A stretch of DNA of 12,892 nt from Actinomycetes bacterium (GTDB taxonomy: Bacteria; Actinomycetota; Actinomycetes; Mycobacteriales; Micromonosporaceae): NCBI GenBank assembly GCA_021793335.1, contig JAJYSW010000079.1, positions 1-12,892 of the forward strand. The letters run 5' to 3'. The translations under genes were made by a program, and so were the position numbers. Shown here piece after piece: positions 1 through 6,703 of the stretch. Each line of letters opens with the position of its first letter. The first letter of the stretch is position 1. The notes under the pieces were generated by a model. That model ran no database searches. It worked only from the letters and a program-made list of their open reading frames with translations, and was not told the DNA's origin.

Positions 1-306
1 TACCCGTTCACCGTCGAGAACGGGGACGACTGGGACAACATCGTCTCCGACCCCGAACCGGTCGCCGGCCATCCGGCGAGCCCCGGGAGCCAGTCCTCGA
101 TGCTGGAGGCGATCGCCGACGTCGTCAAAGGCGTCCCGGACCGACTCGGGCGCGGGGTCTTCTGGTGGGAGGCCACTTGGACCGCCATCGAGGGCAACGG
201 GTGGGACTCCGAGGACCCGTCCACCGGCAACGGGTGGGAGAACCAGGCCCTGTTCGATTACGAGAGCCGGGCGCTACCCGGACTGCAGCCCCTCGGCGGA
301 CTCTGA
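1..306 (+). CDS. GH53 arabinogalactan endo-beta-1,4-galactanase, C-terminal fragment
   Basis: The reading frame is open from the first base, so the gene is cut by the left edge; 101 codons and a TGA stop remain. The segment matches the last part of the family 53 TIM barrel. It begins YPFT, has a loop GVFWWEATW near residues 53-61 of the fragment (the family's GVFYWEPAW signature), then GNGW twice and WENQALFDYESRALP. Family 53 enzymes are secreted and cut beta-1,4-galactan side chains of pectin. In family members the catalytic nucleophile Glu lies just before the Y-P-(F/V)-T stretch, so it should sit immediately outside the window; this is from family knowledge and cannot be seen here. The protein ends soon after the barrel, so it carries no C-terminal carbohydrate-binding module. 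It converges on leuE with a hairpin between them. Family assignment is confident; exact substrate is not testable from this piece. Confidence 0.88.
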   Translation, partial: YPFTVENGDDWDNIVSDPEPVAGHPASPGSQSSMLEAIADVVKGVPDRLGRGVFWWEATWTAIEGNGWDSEDPSTGNGWENQALFDYESRALPGLQPLGGL

Positions 307-321
307 GCGCCGACACGGCGG

Positions 322-350
322 GGCCGCGGAGCGCCGCGCGTTCCGCGGCT
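322..350. terminator. Shared hairpin between the convergent galactanase and leuE genes
   Basis: GCCGCGGA at 323-330 and TCCGCGGC at 342-349 form a perfect 8-bp inverted repeat around an 11-base loop, and G-U wobbles at 322/350 and 331/341 could extend it. It lies between the galactanase stop (306) and the leuE stop (350-352), exactly where a bidirectional terminator for convergent genes is expected. There is no T-tract on either side, which is common for actinobacterial terminators. Function is inferred from position and symmetry. Confidence 0.6.
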
Positions 351-988
351 CAACCGGTCGCGAGCTTGGCCGCGAAACCGACCATGGCCGCGCCGACCAG
401 GCCGTTCCCGGCGGCCGTGAGGCGTCGGCGCTCCCGGAAGAGCTGCGCGAAACGGTCACCGGTGAGGATGAGCGCCGACAGATAGACCATCGAGCAGGTC
501 TGGAGAATGACGTACAGGACCAGATAGCTCAGCACCGGCCACTGGTAGGAGGGGTCGGTGAACTGGACGAAGAACGCCACGAAGAACAAGATGGCCTTGG
601 GGTTGAGCAGGCTCGCGACGAGGGCGCGCGCGTACGGGCGCTCGGTGCGCGCCGCGGGGGGCGGGGCCGACGCGCCCCGCTCCTCGGACCTCCAAGCCCT
701 CCAAGCGGCGACGAGCAGCCCGAAGGCGAGATAGGCGAGGTAGGCGACCCCGGCCCAGCGGACCGCGTTGTACAGGACCGGGGAAGCCGCGAATACCGAG
801 GCGAGGCCGGCGGCCGAGGCGACCATGAGGACCGAGTCCCCGCAGAACACGCCTGCGGCCGCCGCGAGACCGGCCCGGCGTCCACGTCTGGAGGCCACCG
901 ACAGCACATACAGCGAGTTGGGGCCGGGAAGCAGGATGATCAGGACGGTGGCGGCCACATAGGTCCACAGGTCGACGGTGCCGAACAC
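350..988 (-). CDS. leuE: LeuE-type amino-acid exporter (LysE/RhtB family)
   Basis: The 212-residue membrane protein belongs to the LysE/RhtB exporter family and aligns well over its whole length with E. coli LeuE, the leucine efflux protein. Shared features are the N-terminal MF..x(n)WTYV start, PGPNSLYVL at residues 21-29 (family hallmark PGPN), GVFCGDSVLM at 46-55, LNPKAILFFVAFFVQF at 128-143, and the closing GxxLVGAAMVGFAAKLAT. About six membrane segments are evident. An arginine- and proline-rich loop at 95-118 is longer and less conserved. The expected role is export of leucine or related neutral amino acids from the cytoplasm. The start codon is GTG at 988, chosen because it matches the family N terminus; no strong ribosome binding site precedes it. 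Family is secure; leucine as substrate is inferred from similarity. Confidence 0.87.
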   Translation of the reverse strand: MFGTVDLWTYVAATVLIILLPGPNSLYVLSVASRRGRRAGLAAAAGVFCGDSVLMVASAAGLASVFAASPVLYNAVRWAGVAYLAYLAFGLLVAAWRAWRSEERGASAPPPAARTERPYARALVASLLNPKAILFFVAFFVQFTDPSYQWPVLSYLVLYVILQTCSMVYLSALILTGDRFAQLFRERRRLTAAGNGLVGAAMVGFAAKLATG

Positions 989-1062
989 GGGCGGATCCGA
1001 TTCTCTGACGGCGGGAGACGGCGGCGCGGAAGCGAATGCCTCCGCCGGGCCAGCCTACGCCC

Positions 1063-1080
1063 GGGCGTCGGCGGACGCCC
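1063..1080 (-). terminator. Terminator-like hairpin after the hypothetical gene
   Basis: GGGCGTC (1063-1069) and GACGCCC (1074-1080) form a perfect 7-bp stem closed by a four-base loop. On the minus strand it lies about 30 bp past the stop codon of the gene ending at 1111. It could end the transcript of that gene and the AI-2E gene before leuE. No T-tract follows. Confidence 0.5.
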
Positions 1081-1110
1081 ACCGCGCCCCGCATCGGCCC
1101 CGCCCCGAAG

Positions 1111-1656
1111 TCAGATCGCCTGGTACGCGTCGTAGAGGCTCAGCAGCCGACCGTACAGCTCGTCGAGTTCGGCGTCGGAGACGTTGCGGCTGTCATCGAA
1201 CGCGAAGATCTCCGGCAGGTGCAGCAGGACGGTGTCGTGGTCGATCTTCTCGGCGGGGAAGGGCCTGGCGGCGCGGATGAGCGGCGGGACGGGGGCGTCG
1301 GCGGGCCTGCGGCGGATCGAGTCGTAGACGCACAGGGTCCGCGTCCCGTCCTCGCCGGTCTCGACCGCGCAGGGGTAGATCGCCTCCTCGTCGGCGGGCG
1401 GTGACATCAGGACGTAGACGGTGCCGGTGTCCGAGTCGCGCATGGGGCGGTTGCGGGGCAGGCGTCTGAGCAGCTGCCACAGTCGGGCGACGGCGTCGCG
1501 GCGGTTCCGGGCATAGCCGCCGAACCTCCAGACGGTGAGCGCCCGGCGGGCCTTGGTCAACAACATCGTCATCACGGTACGGGCCACGAGGCGGCGGCGG
1601 GTAGTCCAGTACCACGGGCCGCCGGGCGATCCCCCGATCGGGGCGATTCGTCCCAC
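1111..1656 (-). CDS. Hypothetical protein, unrecognised
   Basis: I do not recognise this protein. As drawn it has 181 residues from a GTG at 1656. A start at ATG 1572 (153 residues, beginning MTMLLTKARRALT) or ATG 1566 is equally possible, since none has a clear ribosome binding site. The N-terminal third is strongly basic (many Arg, residues about 20-75). The rest is acidic and well mixed, with a hydrophobic strand-like TVYVLMSPP, a CAVETGEDGTRTLCVYDSI segment with two Cys, and a C-terminal helix-like SDAELDELYGRLLSLYDAYQAI. There is no signal peptide or membrane segment. It lies 13 bp (or 97 bp with the shorter start) after the AI-2E gene on the same strand, so the two probably share a transcript. 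Its composition, unlike that of the antisense frames, is that of a real globular protein. Confidence 0.65.
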   Translation of the reverse strand: MGRIAPIGGSPGGPWYWTTRRRLVARTVMTMLLTKARRALTVWRFGGYARNRRDAVARLWQLLRRLPRNRPMRDSDTGTVYVLMSPPADEEAIYPCAVETGEDGTRTLCVYDSIRRRPADAPVPPLIRAARPFPAEKIDHDTVLLHLPEIFAFDDSRNVSDAELDELYGRLLSLYDAYQAI

Positions 1657-1669
1657 GGCCCCGGGCCCG

Positions 1670-2719
1670 TCAGCTCCGGTCGAGCCGGGGGAAGACGATT
1701 TCGCGGACCACGAGGCGGATCGCGGCGTAGAGCGGGATCGCGAGGATGACGCCGACGACGCCGAACAGGGTCGCGCCGGTGAGGACGCTGACGATCGCCG
1801 CGAGGTCGGAGACCTCGACCGCGCTGCGCATGATCCTCGGGTAGACGACCCAGTTCTCCAGTTGCTGGTAGATCACGAAGAAGATCACCGAGGCCACGGC
1901 GGTCATCGGCGAGACGGTCAGAGCCACCGCGGAGACGACGATCGCGCCGATGGTCGCCCCGACCTGCGGGACGAGGTCGGTCAGAGCCACGACCACGGCC
2001 AGGATCGCGGCGTAGGGGATGCCGGCGATGGCCATGAAGACCCACGCGGAGACGCCGGCGACGAGCCCGATGGTCAGAGCGCCGACGATATAGGCGCCGA
2101 CCTGCTGGAGCATCCGGTCGAGCAGGTCGGCGGCCCGGTCGCGTTCGGAGGCGACGACGAGTCGCAGTGCGCTGCCGCGGATGCGGTCGTGGCCGCCGAG
2201 GATGAACAGCGCCAGCAGCAGGCACGTGACGAACCATCCGATCGCGCCGGCCGCGGTGGCGACGCCGCCGAGGAGGCCGCCGAGCGCGCCCGAGACGTTC
2301 TCACCGGTCATGAGGGACTGCGCCTGCTCGACGAGTTTCGCCTCGCCGCCGAAACGCTCCAGCACGGGGCTGTCCATGAGCCGTTCCCAGTAGTCGGGGG
2401 CGGACTCGATGAACTCGCGGCCTTCGCCCACGATGACCGGGATGACGAGACCGACCCCGCCGCAGACCAGCAGGAACAGGCTGACGATCAGGATCGCCAC
2501 GGCCAGCGGGCGGGGCAGGCCGCGACGGGTCATCAGCGTGACCGGGCGGTTCATGCCGACCGCGAGGAACCCGGCCACGGCCAGGACGATGAGGAGCGTG
2601 CGCAGTTCGGTGACCGTCCACACCAGTGCGGCGGCGAGCGCGAGTCCGATGCCGAGCATGACGCCCGCTTGGACGGGCGGGGTCTCGGCGAGACTCCTGC
2701 GCGTGGGCAGCCCTGCCAT
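1670..2719 (-). CDS. AI-2E family transporter (PF01594)
   Basis: The 349-residue polytopic membrane protein has the layout of the PF01594 family (YdiK, PerM, TqsA). Hydrophobic pairs lie at about 20-55 and 72-97, followed by an extra-membrane stretch at 98-145. Further membrane segments fall at about 155-175 and 208-232, with closely packed ones to 335. Family-typical C-terminal stretches are TDLVPQVGATIGAI (247-260) and NWVVYPRIMRSAVEVSDLAAIVSVL, beginning at 289, followed by GATLFGVVGVILAIPLYA. Characterised relatives export signal molecules or act in ion homeostasis; the substrate here cannot be told. The ATG at 2719 is preceded five bases upstream by a near-perfect GGAGGTG (2725-2731). 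A TGTAAT hexamer (2751-2756, minus strand) could be a -10 element, but no good -35 accompanies it. The gene starts its own transcription unit, separated from the epimerase by a hairpin. Confidence 0.88.
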   Translation of the reverse strand: MAGLPTRRSLAETPPVQAGVMLGIGLALAAALVWTVTELRTLLIVLAVAGFLAVGMNRPVTLMTRRGLPRPLAVAILIVSLFLLVCGGVGLVIPVIVGEGREFIESAPDYWERLMDSPVLERFGGEAKLVEQAQSLMTGENVSGALGGLLGGVATAAGAIGWFVTCLLLALFILGGHDRIRGSALRLVVASERDRAADLLDRMLQQVGAYIVGALTIGLVAGVSAWVFMAIAGIPYAAILAVVVALTDLVPQVGATIGAIVVSAVALTVSPMTAVASVIFFVIYQQLENWVVYPRIMRSAVEVSDLAAIVSVLTGATLFGVVGVILAIPLYAAIRLVVREIVFPRLDRS

Positions 2720-2779
2720 GTCCGCACCTCCGATTCGACGGGTTTCGATGATTACAGCAGTTCGGCGGCCGGCGCGCGC

Positions 2780-2806
2780 CGATTGCGCTCAGGAGCGTCG
2801 CAATCG
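2780..2806 (-). terminator. Nested inverted repeat after the epimerase gene
   Basis: CGATTG (2780-2785) pairs with CAATCG (2801-2806). Inside that, CGCTC (2786-2790) pairs with GAGCG (2793-2797), leaving a three-base bulge. An alternative outer pairing of CGATTGCG with CGCAATCG gives 8 bp with a longer loop. It sits about 35 bp past the epimerase stop and about 50 bp before the AI-2E start, on the same strand. A terminator for the glycan genes is the simplest role; an operator ahead of the AI-2E gene is possible. Confidence 0.45.
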
Positions 2807-2840
2807 CGGGGCACGGTCGTCGGCGGTGACGCCCGTCCGG

Positions 2841-3872
2841 TCAGCGCAGCGGGTCACGTGCGAAGGCGGCCATGCCCTCCTTGAAGTCGGTCGAGGCGCG
2901 GAAGCCGAGTGCTTCGGCGGCGAGGTCGGGCGAGGCGACGACGTGGCGGACGTCGCCGAGCCGGTATTCACCGGTGACCAGGGGCCGCGGCGCATCGGGG
3001 AATTCGGTGGCGAGCGCCTCGGCCATCTCGCCGACGGTGTGCGGCTCGCCGCTGGCGATGTTGCACGCCCCGGTCCAGTCGGAGTCGAGCGCGAGCAGGT
3101 TGGCGCGGGCGACGTCGTCGACGTGGACGAAGTCGCGCGTCGAGGCGCCGTCCTCGAACACGTGCGGCGCCTCGCCCGCTTCGAACGCGCTGCGGAAGAT
3201 GCTCGCCACGCCCGCGTACGGTGTGTCGCGCGGCATGTGGGGGCCGTAGACGTTGTGGTAGCGCAGGGCGCACACGCTCGCTCCGGACTCGCGTCCGTAC
3301 AGGGACGAGAGGTGCTCGGTGTGGACTTTGGTGGCGGCGTAGACGTTGCGCGGGTCGAGCGGGGCGTCCTCGGGCACCGGCGCCCACGTGAGATCGTCGC
3401 CGCAGCGGGGGCAGCGCGGCTCGAACCGGCCCGCGTCGAGGTCGGCCCGGTGTCGCGGTGCGGCGCGGATGTCGCCGTGCTCGGCGCACCGGTAGCGGCC
3501 TTCGCCGTAGACGACCATGGAGGAGGCCACGACGAGGCGGCCGGTGAAGGAACGCCGCCACAGGGCCCGCAGGAGGTTCGCGGTGCCGCCGTCGTTGTCG
3601 GCGACGTAGTCGGCGACGTCGTCGAAGTCGACGCCGAGACCGACGCGGGCGGCCTGGTGGCACACCGCGTCGACCCCGTCGACGGCGCGGCGCAGCGCCG
3701 ACTCGTCGGCGAGGTCGCCGATGATGAGTTCCGCCGAGTCCGGGAGTCGCTCGGGCGGCTTTTCGTGGGCGGCGAGGGAGTCGAGGACGACGACCTCGTC
3801 GCCGCGGGCGGCGAGCCGCTCGCAGATCGCTCCGCCGATGAATCCGGCCCCGCCGGTCACCAGTACACGCAT
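2841..3872 (-). CDS. NAD-dependent nucleotide-sugar epimerase/dehydratase (extended SDR)
   Basis: This 343-residue extended short-chain dehydrogenase/reductase has the NAD-binding motif TGGAGFIG (Gly7, Gly10, Gly13), Asp31 ending the second strand, and HQAA at 72-75. The active site is complete: Ser117/Ser118, Tyr178 and Lys182 (YAATK). RYHNVYGPHMPRDTP and RDFVHVDDVA are typical of sugar-nucleotide epimerases. Residues 127-158 form an insert with Cys129, His132, Cys154 and Cys157 (CxxH and CxxC), which looks like a zinc knuckle. From memory, such inserts occur in an actinobacterial epimerase group and in dTDP-L-rhamnose 4-epimerase-like enzymes, so a 4-epimerase acting on an NDP- or dTDP-sugar is likely. 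It lies 22 bp downstream of the membrane protein gene, with AGAAAGG at 3882-3888 nine bases before the ATG, and probably shares its transcript. The sugar itself cannot be read from the sequence. Confidence 0.85.
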   Translation of the reverse strand: MRVLVTGGAGFIGGAICERLAARGDEVVVLDSLAAHEKPPERLPDSAELIIGDLADESALRRAVDGVDAVCHQAARVGLGVDFDDVADYVADNDGGTANLLRALWRRSFTGRLVVASSMVVYGEGRYRCAEHGDIRAAPRHRADLDAGRFEPRCPRCGDDLTWAPVPEDAPLDPRNVYAATKVHTEHLSSLYGRESGASVCALRYHNVYGPHMPRDTPYAGVASIFRSAFEAGEAPHVFEDGASTRDFVHVDDVARANLLALDSDWTGACNIASGEPHTVGEMAEALATEFPDAPRPLVTGEYRLGDVRHVVASPDLAAEALGFRASTDFKEGMAAFARDPLR

Positions 3873-3894
3873 GGGTTGCGGCCTTTCTGTCGGG

Positions 3895-5280
3895 TCACCA
3901 CTGCACGCGCAGCGTGGCGGCGATGACGAGTGCGATGGTCAGTTGGAGGGCCAGCCAGGGTCGCGGCCGCGGCAGGGCGCATCCGGCGAGGAGCACCAGC
4001 GGCATGAACGGCTGCCAGATCCGCTCGGTCTCGGACGAGGACATGCCCGAGACATCGGCGACGGCGACGGCCGCGAGACACGATCCGACGACGATCCACA
4101 TGCGCCGGTCTCGCAGCCGGGTGAGGGCGACCGCGATCGCGGGCCCGAGCGCGAGGGCGAACACCGCCGGGTTGGCGATGAGGAAGTACCAGTAGCCGCG
4201 TGCCGAGGCCACGCCTGCGTAGTACCGCACGCGGGTGGCCGCCAGGCCGTCGAGCCACCAGTAGCCTCCCAGCATCGGAGCGAGGACGACCAGGGCCGCC
4301 AGGGCGGCGCCGGCGAGGAGGACGCGGAGGCGGCGGCGCGTCACGGCGACGGCGACGACGGGGACGGCGAGCAGGGCGCTGGAGAACGACAGCATGAGCG
4401 CGGCCCCCGCGAGCAGGCCTCCGGCGAGGGTCAGCCCGGCGGCCTTCGCTCCGGCCCGGTTCGTGGCGAGGATCAGGCAGGCGGCGGCGGTGAGGACGAC
4501 GCCGCCGAAGACGATGTCGGCGTTGTTGTGCCAGAACGCGGCGGGCGCGATGACCAGGAAGGGTGCGGACCGGCGGGCGAGGCGCTCACCGGCGACGTCG
4601 CGGGCGATCACCAGTGCGGCGAGCACCGAGGCCGCCGCGGCCAGCATGATCACTGTGTTCTCGAACAGCAGCCCGGCCAGACCGATCTGCGCGGCGGTCC
4701 ACAGGAGCAGGACCAGGCCGGGTGGGTGGGACTGGAGGTGGATGGGGAAGTCGCCGGCCAGTTGGAGGTCGACGTACGAGGCCAGGAACGGGCCGATGCC
4801 GCCGGCGTCGTCGACGAAGTGGATCGCCTGGCCGTAATTGCGGTGCATGTCCTCCCAGGTGCCCGGGTGGGAGTGGGCGTAGGCCAGGGCGATGCTGAAG
4901 GCGACGGCGGCGGTCGCGGTCGCCAATGCCGTCCAACGCCATCGCCATCGTGCAGCGATCGCGGGCAGGAGGGCGATGATGAGCGCGCCGGTGGCCGCAG
5001 GGACGAGCAGGTGCGCGCCGACGTGCGTCTCCCACCGTCCGAACAGGGGCATCGCGCCGAGCGCGAGGTGCTCCTCGGTGCTTGCTTCCTTGTACTGTCC
5101 GAGCAGCCACACGAGGAGGAGGAACAGCGCCCAGGCGGTCAGGACGGCCGCGGGCTGGAGCGCCGCACGCCGGCCGGTCGCCGGTCGGTCCCGGCCGCCG
5201 CCGCGGCTGGGCGCTCGGACGGGCGGGCCGTCCGGCGCGGGATCGACGAGCGGCGTGCACGGCTCGGTTTCGGAACTCAT
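3895..5280 (-). CDS. Polytopic membrane protein resembling GT-C mannosyltransferases
   Basis: The 461-residue protein has a Pro/Arg-rich cytoplasmic tail (1-40) followed by roughly eleven membrane segments starting at about 43. A large first exterior region holds WEDMHRNYGQ (142-151) and IHLQSHPPGLV (180-190). A HPPG loop of this kind is frequent in lipid-phosphosugar-dependent glycosyltransferases of the GT-C fold. Near the C terminus SSSETERIWQPFMP (414-427) resembles the E-x-x-R-I-W-x-P-F motif of actinobacterial membrane mannosyltransferase-like proteins. The expected role is transfer of a sugar from a polyprenyl-phosphate donor on the outer membrane face. Neither donor nor acceptor can be identified, and catalytic acidic residues are not proven. 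The start at 5280 has no ribosome binding site and is divergent from the GT2 fusion. The epimerase follows 22 bp later. I am confident of the membrane topology type, less so of the activity. Confidence 0.72.
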   Translation of the reverse strand: MSSETEPCTPLVDPAPDGPPVRAPSRGGGRDRPATGRRAALQPAAVLTAWALFLLLVWLLGQYKEASTEEHLALGAMPLFGRWETHVGAHLLVPAATGALIIALLPAIAARWRWRWTALATATAAVAFSIALAYAHSHPGTWEDMHRNYGQAIHFVDDAGGIGPFLASYVDLQLAGDFPIHLQSHPPGLVLLLWTAAQIGLAGLLFENTVIMLAAAASVLAALVIARDVAGERLARRSAPFLVIAPAAFWHNNADIVFGGVVLTAAACLILATNRAGAKAAGLTLAGGLLAGAALMLSFSSALLAVPVVAVAVTRRRLRVLLAGAALAALVVLAPMLGGYWWLDGLAATRVRYYAGVASARGYWYFLIANPAVFALALGPAIAVALTRLRDRRMWIVVGSCLAAVAVADVSGMSSSETERIWQPFMPLVLLAGCALPRPRPWLALQLTIALVIAATLRVQW

Positions 5281-5391
5281 GGGGATACTTTGGCCGACTC
5301 GGTGGCGTTCAGTCCTGGTTTACGGCGATACTTTCGAATGTCATCGGTTGACCGGGCCCGTACCGTCCGCCTGAAACGTACCATCGCACTC
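5281..5391. promoter_or_regulatory. Divergent promoter region between the two glycan transcription units
   Basis: The 111 bp between the membrane protein (leftward) and the GT2 fusion (rightward) must drive both. It holds two copies of GATACTTT, at 5284-5291 and 5327-5334, 43 bp apart (about four helical turns). It also has a TTGACC at 5348-5353 and a TACCAT at 5379-5384. TACCAT fits the actinobacterial -10 consensus TANNNT, and its end is seven bases from the A of the ATG at 5392. Neither gene has a recognisable ribosome binding site. The exact promoters are inference. Confidence 0.5.
5379..5384 (+). promoter_or_regulatory. Candidate -10 element for a leaderless transcript
   Basis: TACCAT matches TANNNT. 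Transcription would begin about seven bases downstream, on or next to the A of the ATG at 5392, giving an mRNA without a leader. That agrees with the lack of a purine-rich ribosome binding site before this start. No convincing -35 lies at the normal distance, as TTGACC at 5348 is 25 bp away. Confidence 0.35.
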
Positions 5392-6693
5392 ATGGGGCGG
5401 ACGCATCTTCTCGTCATGGCGAAGGCTCCCGTGCCTGGCCGGGTCAAGACCAGGCTCACGCCCGCGCTGACCGCTGCGGAGGCGGCCGAGGTCGCGGAGT
5501 CCTCGCTGGCCGACACGCTGGCGGCCGTCGCGGCGTGCGGCGCCGAACGGCGCATTCTCGCGCTCGACGGCGAGCCGGGGCCTTGGCTGCCCGAGGGTTT
5601 CGAAGTGGTCGAACAGGTCGAGGGCCCGTTCGGTGAGCGCTTGGCCGCCGCCTGGGCGGCCGCGGGCGGTCCGGGCCTCCAGATCGGTATGGACACGCCC
5701 CAGGTCACGCCCGGATTGCTCGATCGGTGCCTTGCGACGGTCGCCGAGGGCGGCGGCGAGGCGGCGCTGGGTCTGGCCGAGGACGGCGGCTGGTGGGCGA
5801 TCGGTTTCGCCGCGCCGCGACCCGAGGCGTTCGCGGGCGTGCCCATGAGTCGAAGCGACACCGGGCGACGCCAGCACCGGCGGCTGCACGAGTTGGGTTT
5901 GGCCGTGGCGGATCTGCCGGTGCTGCGGGACCTCGACGAGGTCGAGGACGCCCGAGCGATCGCGACGCTGGCGCCGCGTACCCGTACCGCGCGGCGGGTC
6001 CGCGAGCTGTTGCTCGGCGCCGAGGCGGCCGCGGTCGATGTGGTGCTGCCGGTGCTGAACGAGCGCGAGGCGCTGCCGTGGGTGCTGGAGCGGATGCCCG
6101 AGGGGTACCGGCCGATCGTGGTCGACAACGGTTCCGATGACGGCTCGGCCGCGCTCGCCGCCGAGCTCGGCGCCAAGGTGGTGCCGGAGTCCCGGCGCGG
6201 TTTCGGTGCGGCCTGTTATACCGGTCTGGCCGCGGCGAAGGCCCCGGTGGTGGCGTTCATGGACTGCGACGCCTCCCTCGACCCGGGTGATCTGCCGGGG
6301 GTCTGCGCGCCGGTCCTGGACGGCGAGGCCGATCTCGTGCTCGGGGCGAGGCCGCCGGGGTCGCTGGCGCCGCACAGCCGGATCGCGAACCGGTACCTGG
6401 CCGGGCAGGTCCGCCGCCACTGCGGCGCGAACGCGACCGATATCGGCCCGATGCGGGCTGCGCGTCGTGAGGCCCTGCTGGACCTGGGCATCACCGACCG
6501 CCGCTCCGGTTGGCCCCTGGAGATGGTGCTGCGGGCCGGGGCCGCGGGATGGCGGATCGCGGAGCTGCCGGTCCCCTACCGGCCCAGGCTCGGCAAGAGC
6601 AAGGTCACCGGCACGGTCGGCGGGACGCTCCGCGCCGTCAAGGACATGCGGGCGCAGCTGGTGCGGGCGCGTCGAGCCGCACGCGAACGATGA
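5392..6693 (+). CDS. Fused DUF2064 (transferase 1-type) and GT2 glycosyltransferase
   Basis: The 433-residue soluble protein carries two GT-A-type domains. Domain 1 (about 3-205) is DUF2064/TIGR04282-like, with LLVMAKAPVPGRVKTRL at 6-22, IGMDTP with Asp101, and EDGGWWAIG with Asp131. Domain 2 (about 214-425) is a family 2 glycosyltransferase of the dolichyl-phosphate-mannose-synthase type, with VLPVLNE (217-223), VDNGSDDGS (244-252) and the metal-binding DxD Asp291-Cys-Asp293 in FMDCDASLDP. It ends with YRPRLGKSKVTG, close to the G-x-S-K-x-x-G motif of polyprenyl-phosphate glycosyltransferases. There is no membrane segment. Domain 2 probably moves a sugar from a nucleotide donor to a polyprenyl phosphate; the role of domain 1 is unknown. 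ATG 5392 was chosen because domain 1 begins directly after it; ATG 5338 and 5416 are alternatives. mtnP starts 10 bp after the stop. Confidence 0.83.
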   Translation: MGRTHLLVMAKAPVPGRVKTRLTPALTAAEAAEVAESSLADTLAAVAACGAERRILALDGEPGPWLPEGFEVVEQVEGPFGERLAAAWAAAGGPGLQIGMDTPQVTPGLLDRCLATVAEGGGEAALGLAEDGGWWAIGFAAPRPEAFAGVPMSRSDTGRRQHRRLHELGLAVADLPVLRDLDEVEDARAIATLAPRTRTARRVRELLLGAEAAAVDVVLPVLNEREALPWVLERMPEGYRPIVVDNGSDDGSAALAAELGAKVVPESRRGFGAACYTGLAAAKAPVVAFMDCDASLDPGDLPGVCAPVLDGEADLVLGARPPGSLAPHSRIANRYLAGQVRRHCGANATDIGPMRAARREALLDLGITDRRSGWPLEMVLRAGAAGWRIAELPVPYRPRLGKSKVTGTVGGTLRAVKDMRAQLVRARRAARER

Positions 6694-6697
6694 GGAG
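6692..6697 (+). promoter_or_regulatory. Ribosome binding site deciding the GTG start of mtnP
   Basis: GAGGAG overlaps the stop codon of the GT2 fusion and lies six bases before the GTG at 6704. It fixes the start, since the same frame is open far upstream inside the GT2 gene, and it implies coupled translation of the two genes. Confidence 0.75.
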
Positions 6698-6703
6698 CCG
6701 AAC

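Noticed and set aside
350..1094. Alternative frames over leuE and its upstream region
   Set aside because: They lack hydrophobic segments or family motifs, whereas the frame 350-988 matches LeuE from end to end.
1535..2884. 449-codon plus-strand open frame opposite the AI-2E gene
   Set aside because: Low-complexity Asp/Arg/Gly/His composition, no domain, and the minus strand has a full-length PF01594 protein with a strong ribosome binding site.
3721..5337. Long plus-strand open frame running antisense through the epimerase and membrane-protein genes into the GT2 fusion
   Set aside because: Only the part from 5392 encodes recognisable domains. The upstream 550 codons are repetitive Asp/Gly/Gln/Glu/Arg-rich translation typical of the antisense of GC-rich genes, while the opposite strand carries clear proteins.
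6137..6703. N-terminal extension of mtnP in the same open frame
   Set aside because: It overlaps the GT2 domain in another frame and is Arg/Pro/Ser-rich; the GTG at 6704 with GAGGAG explains the true start.
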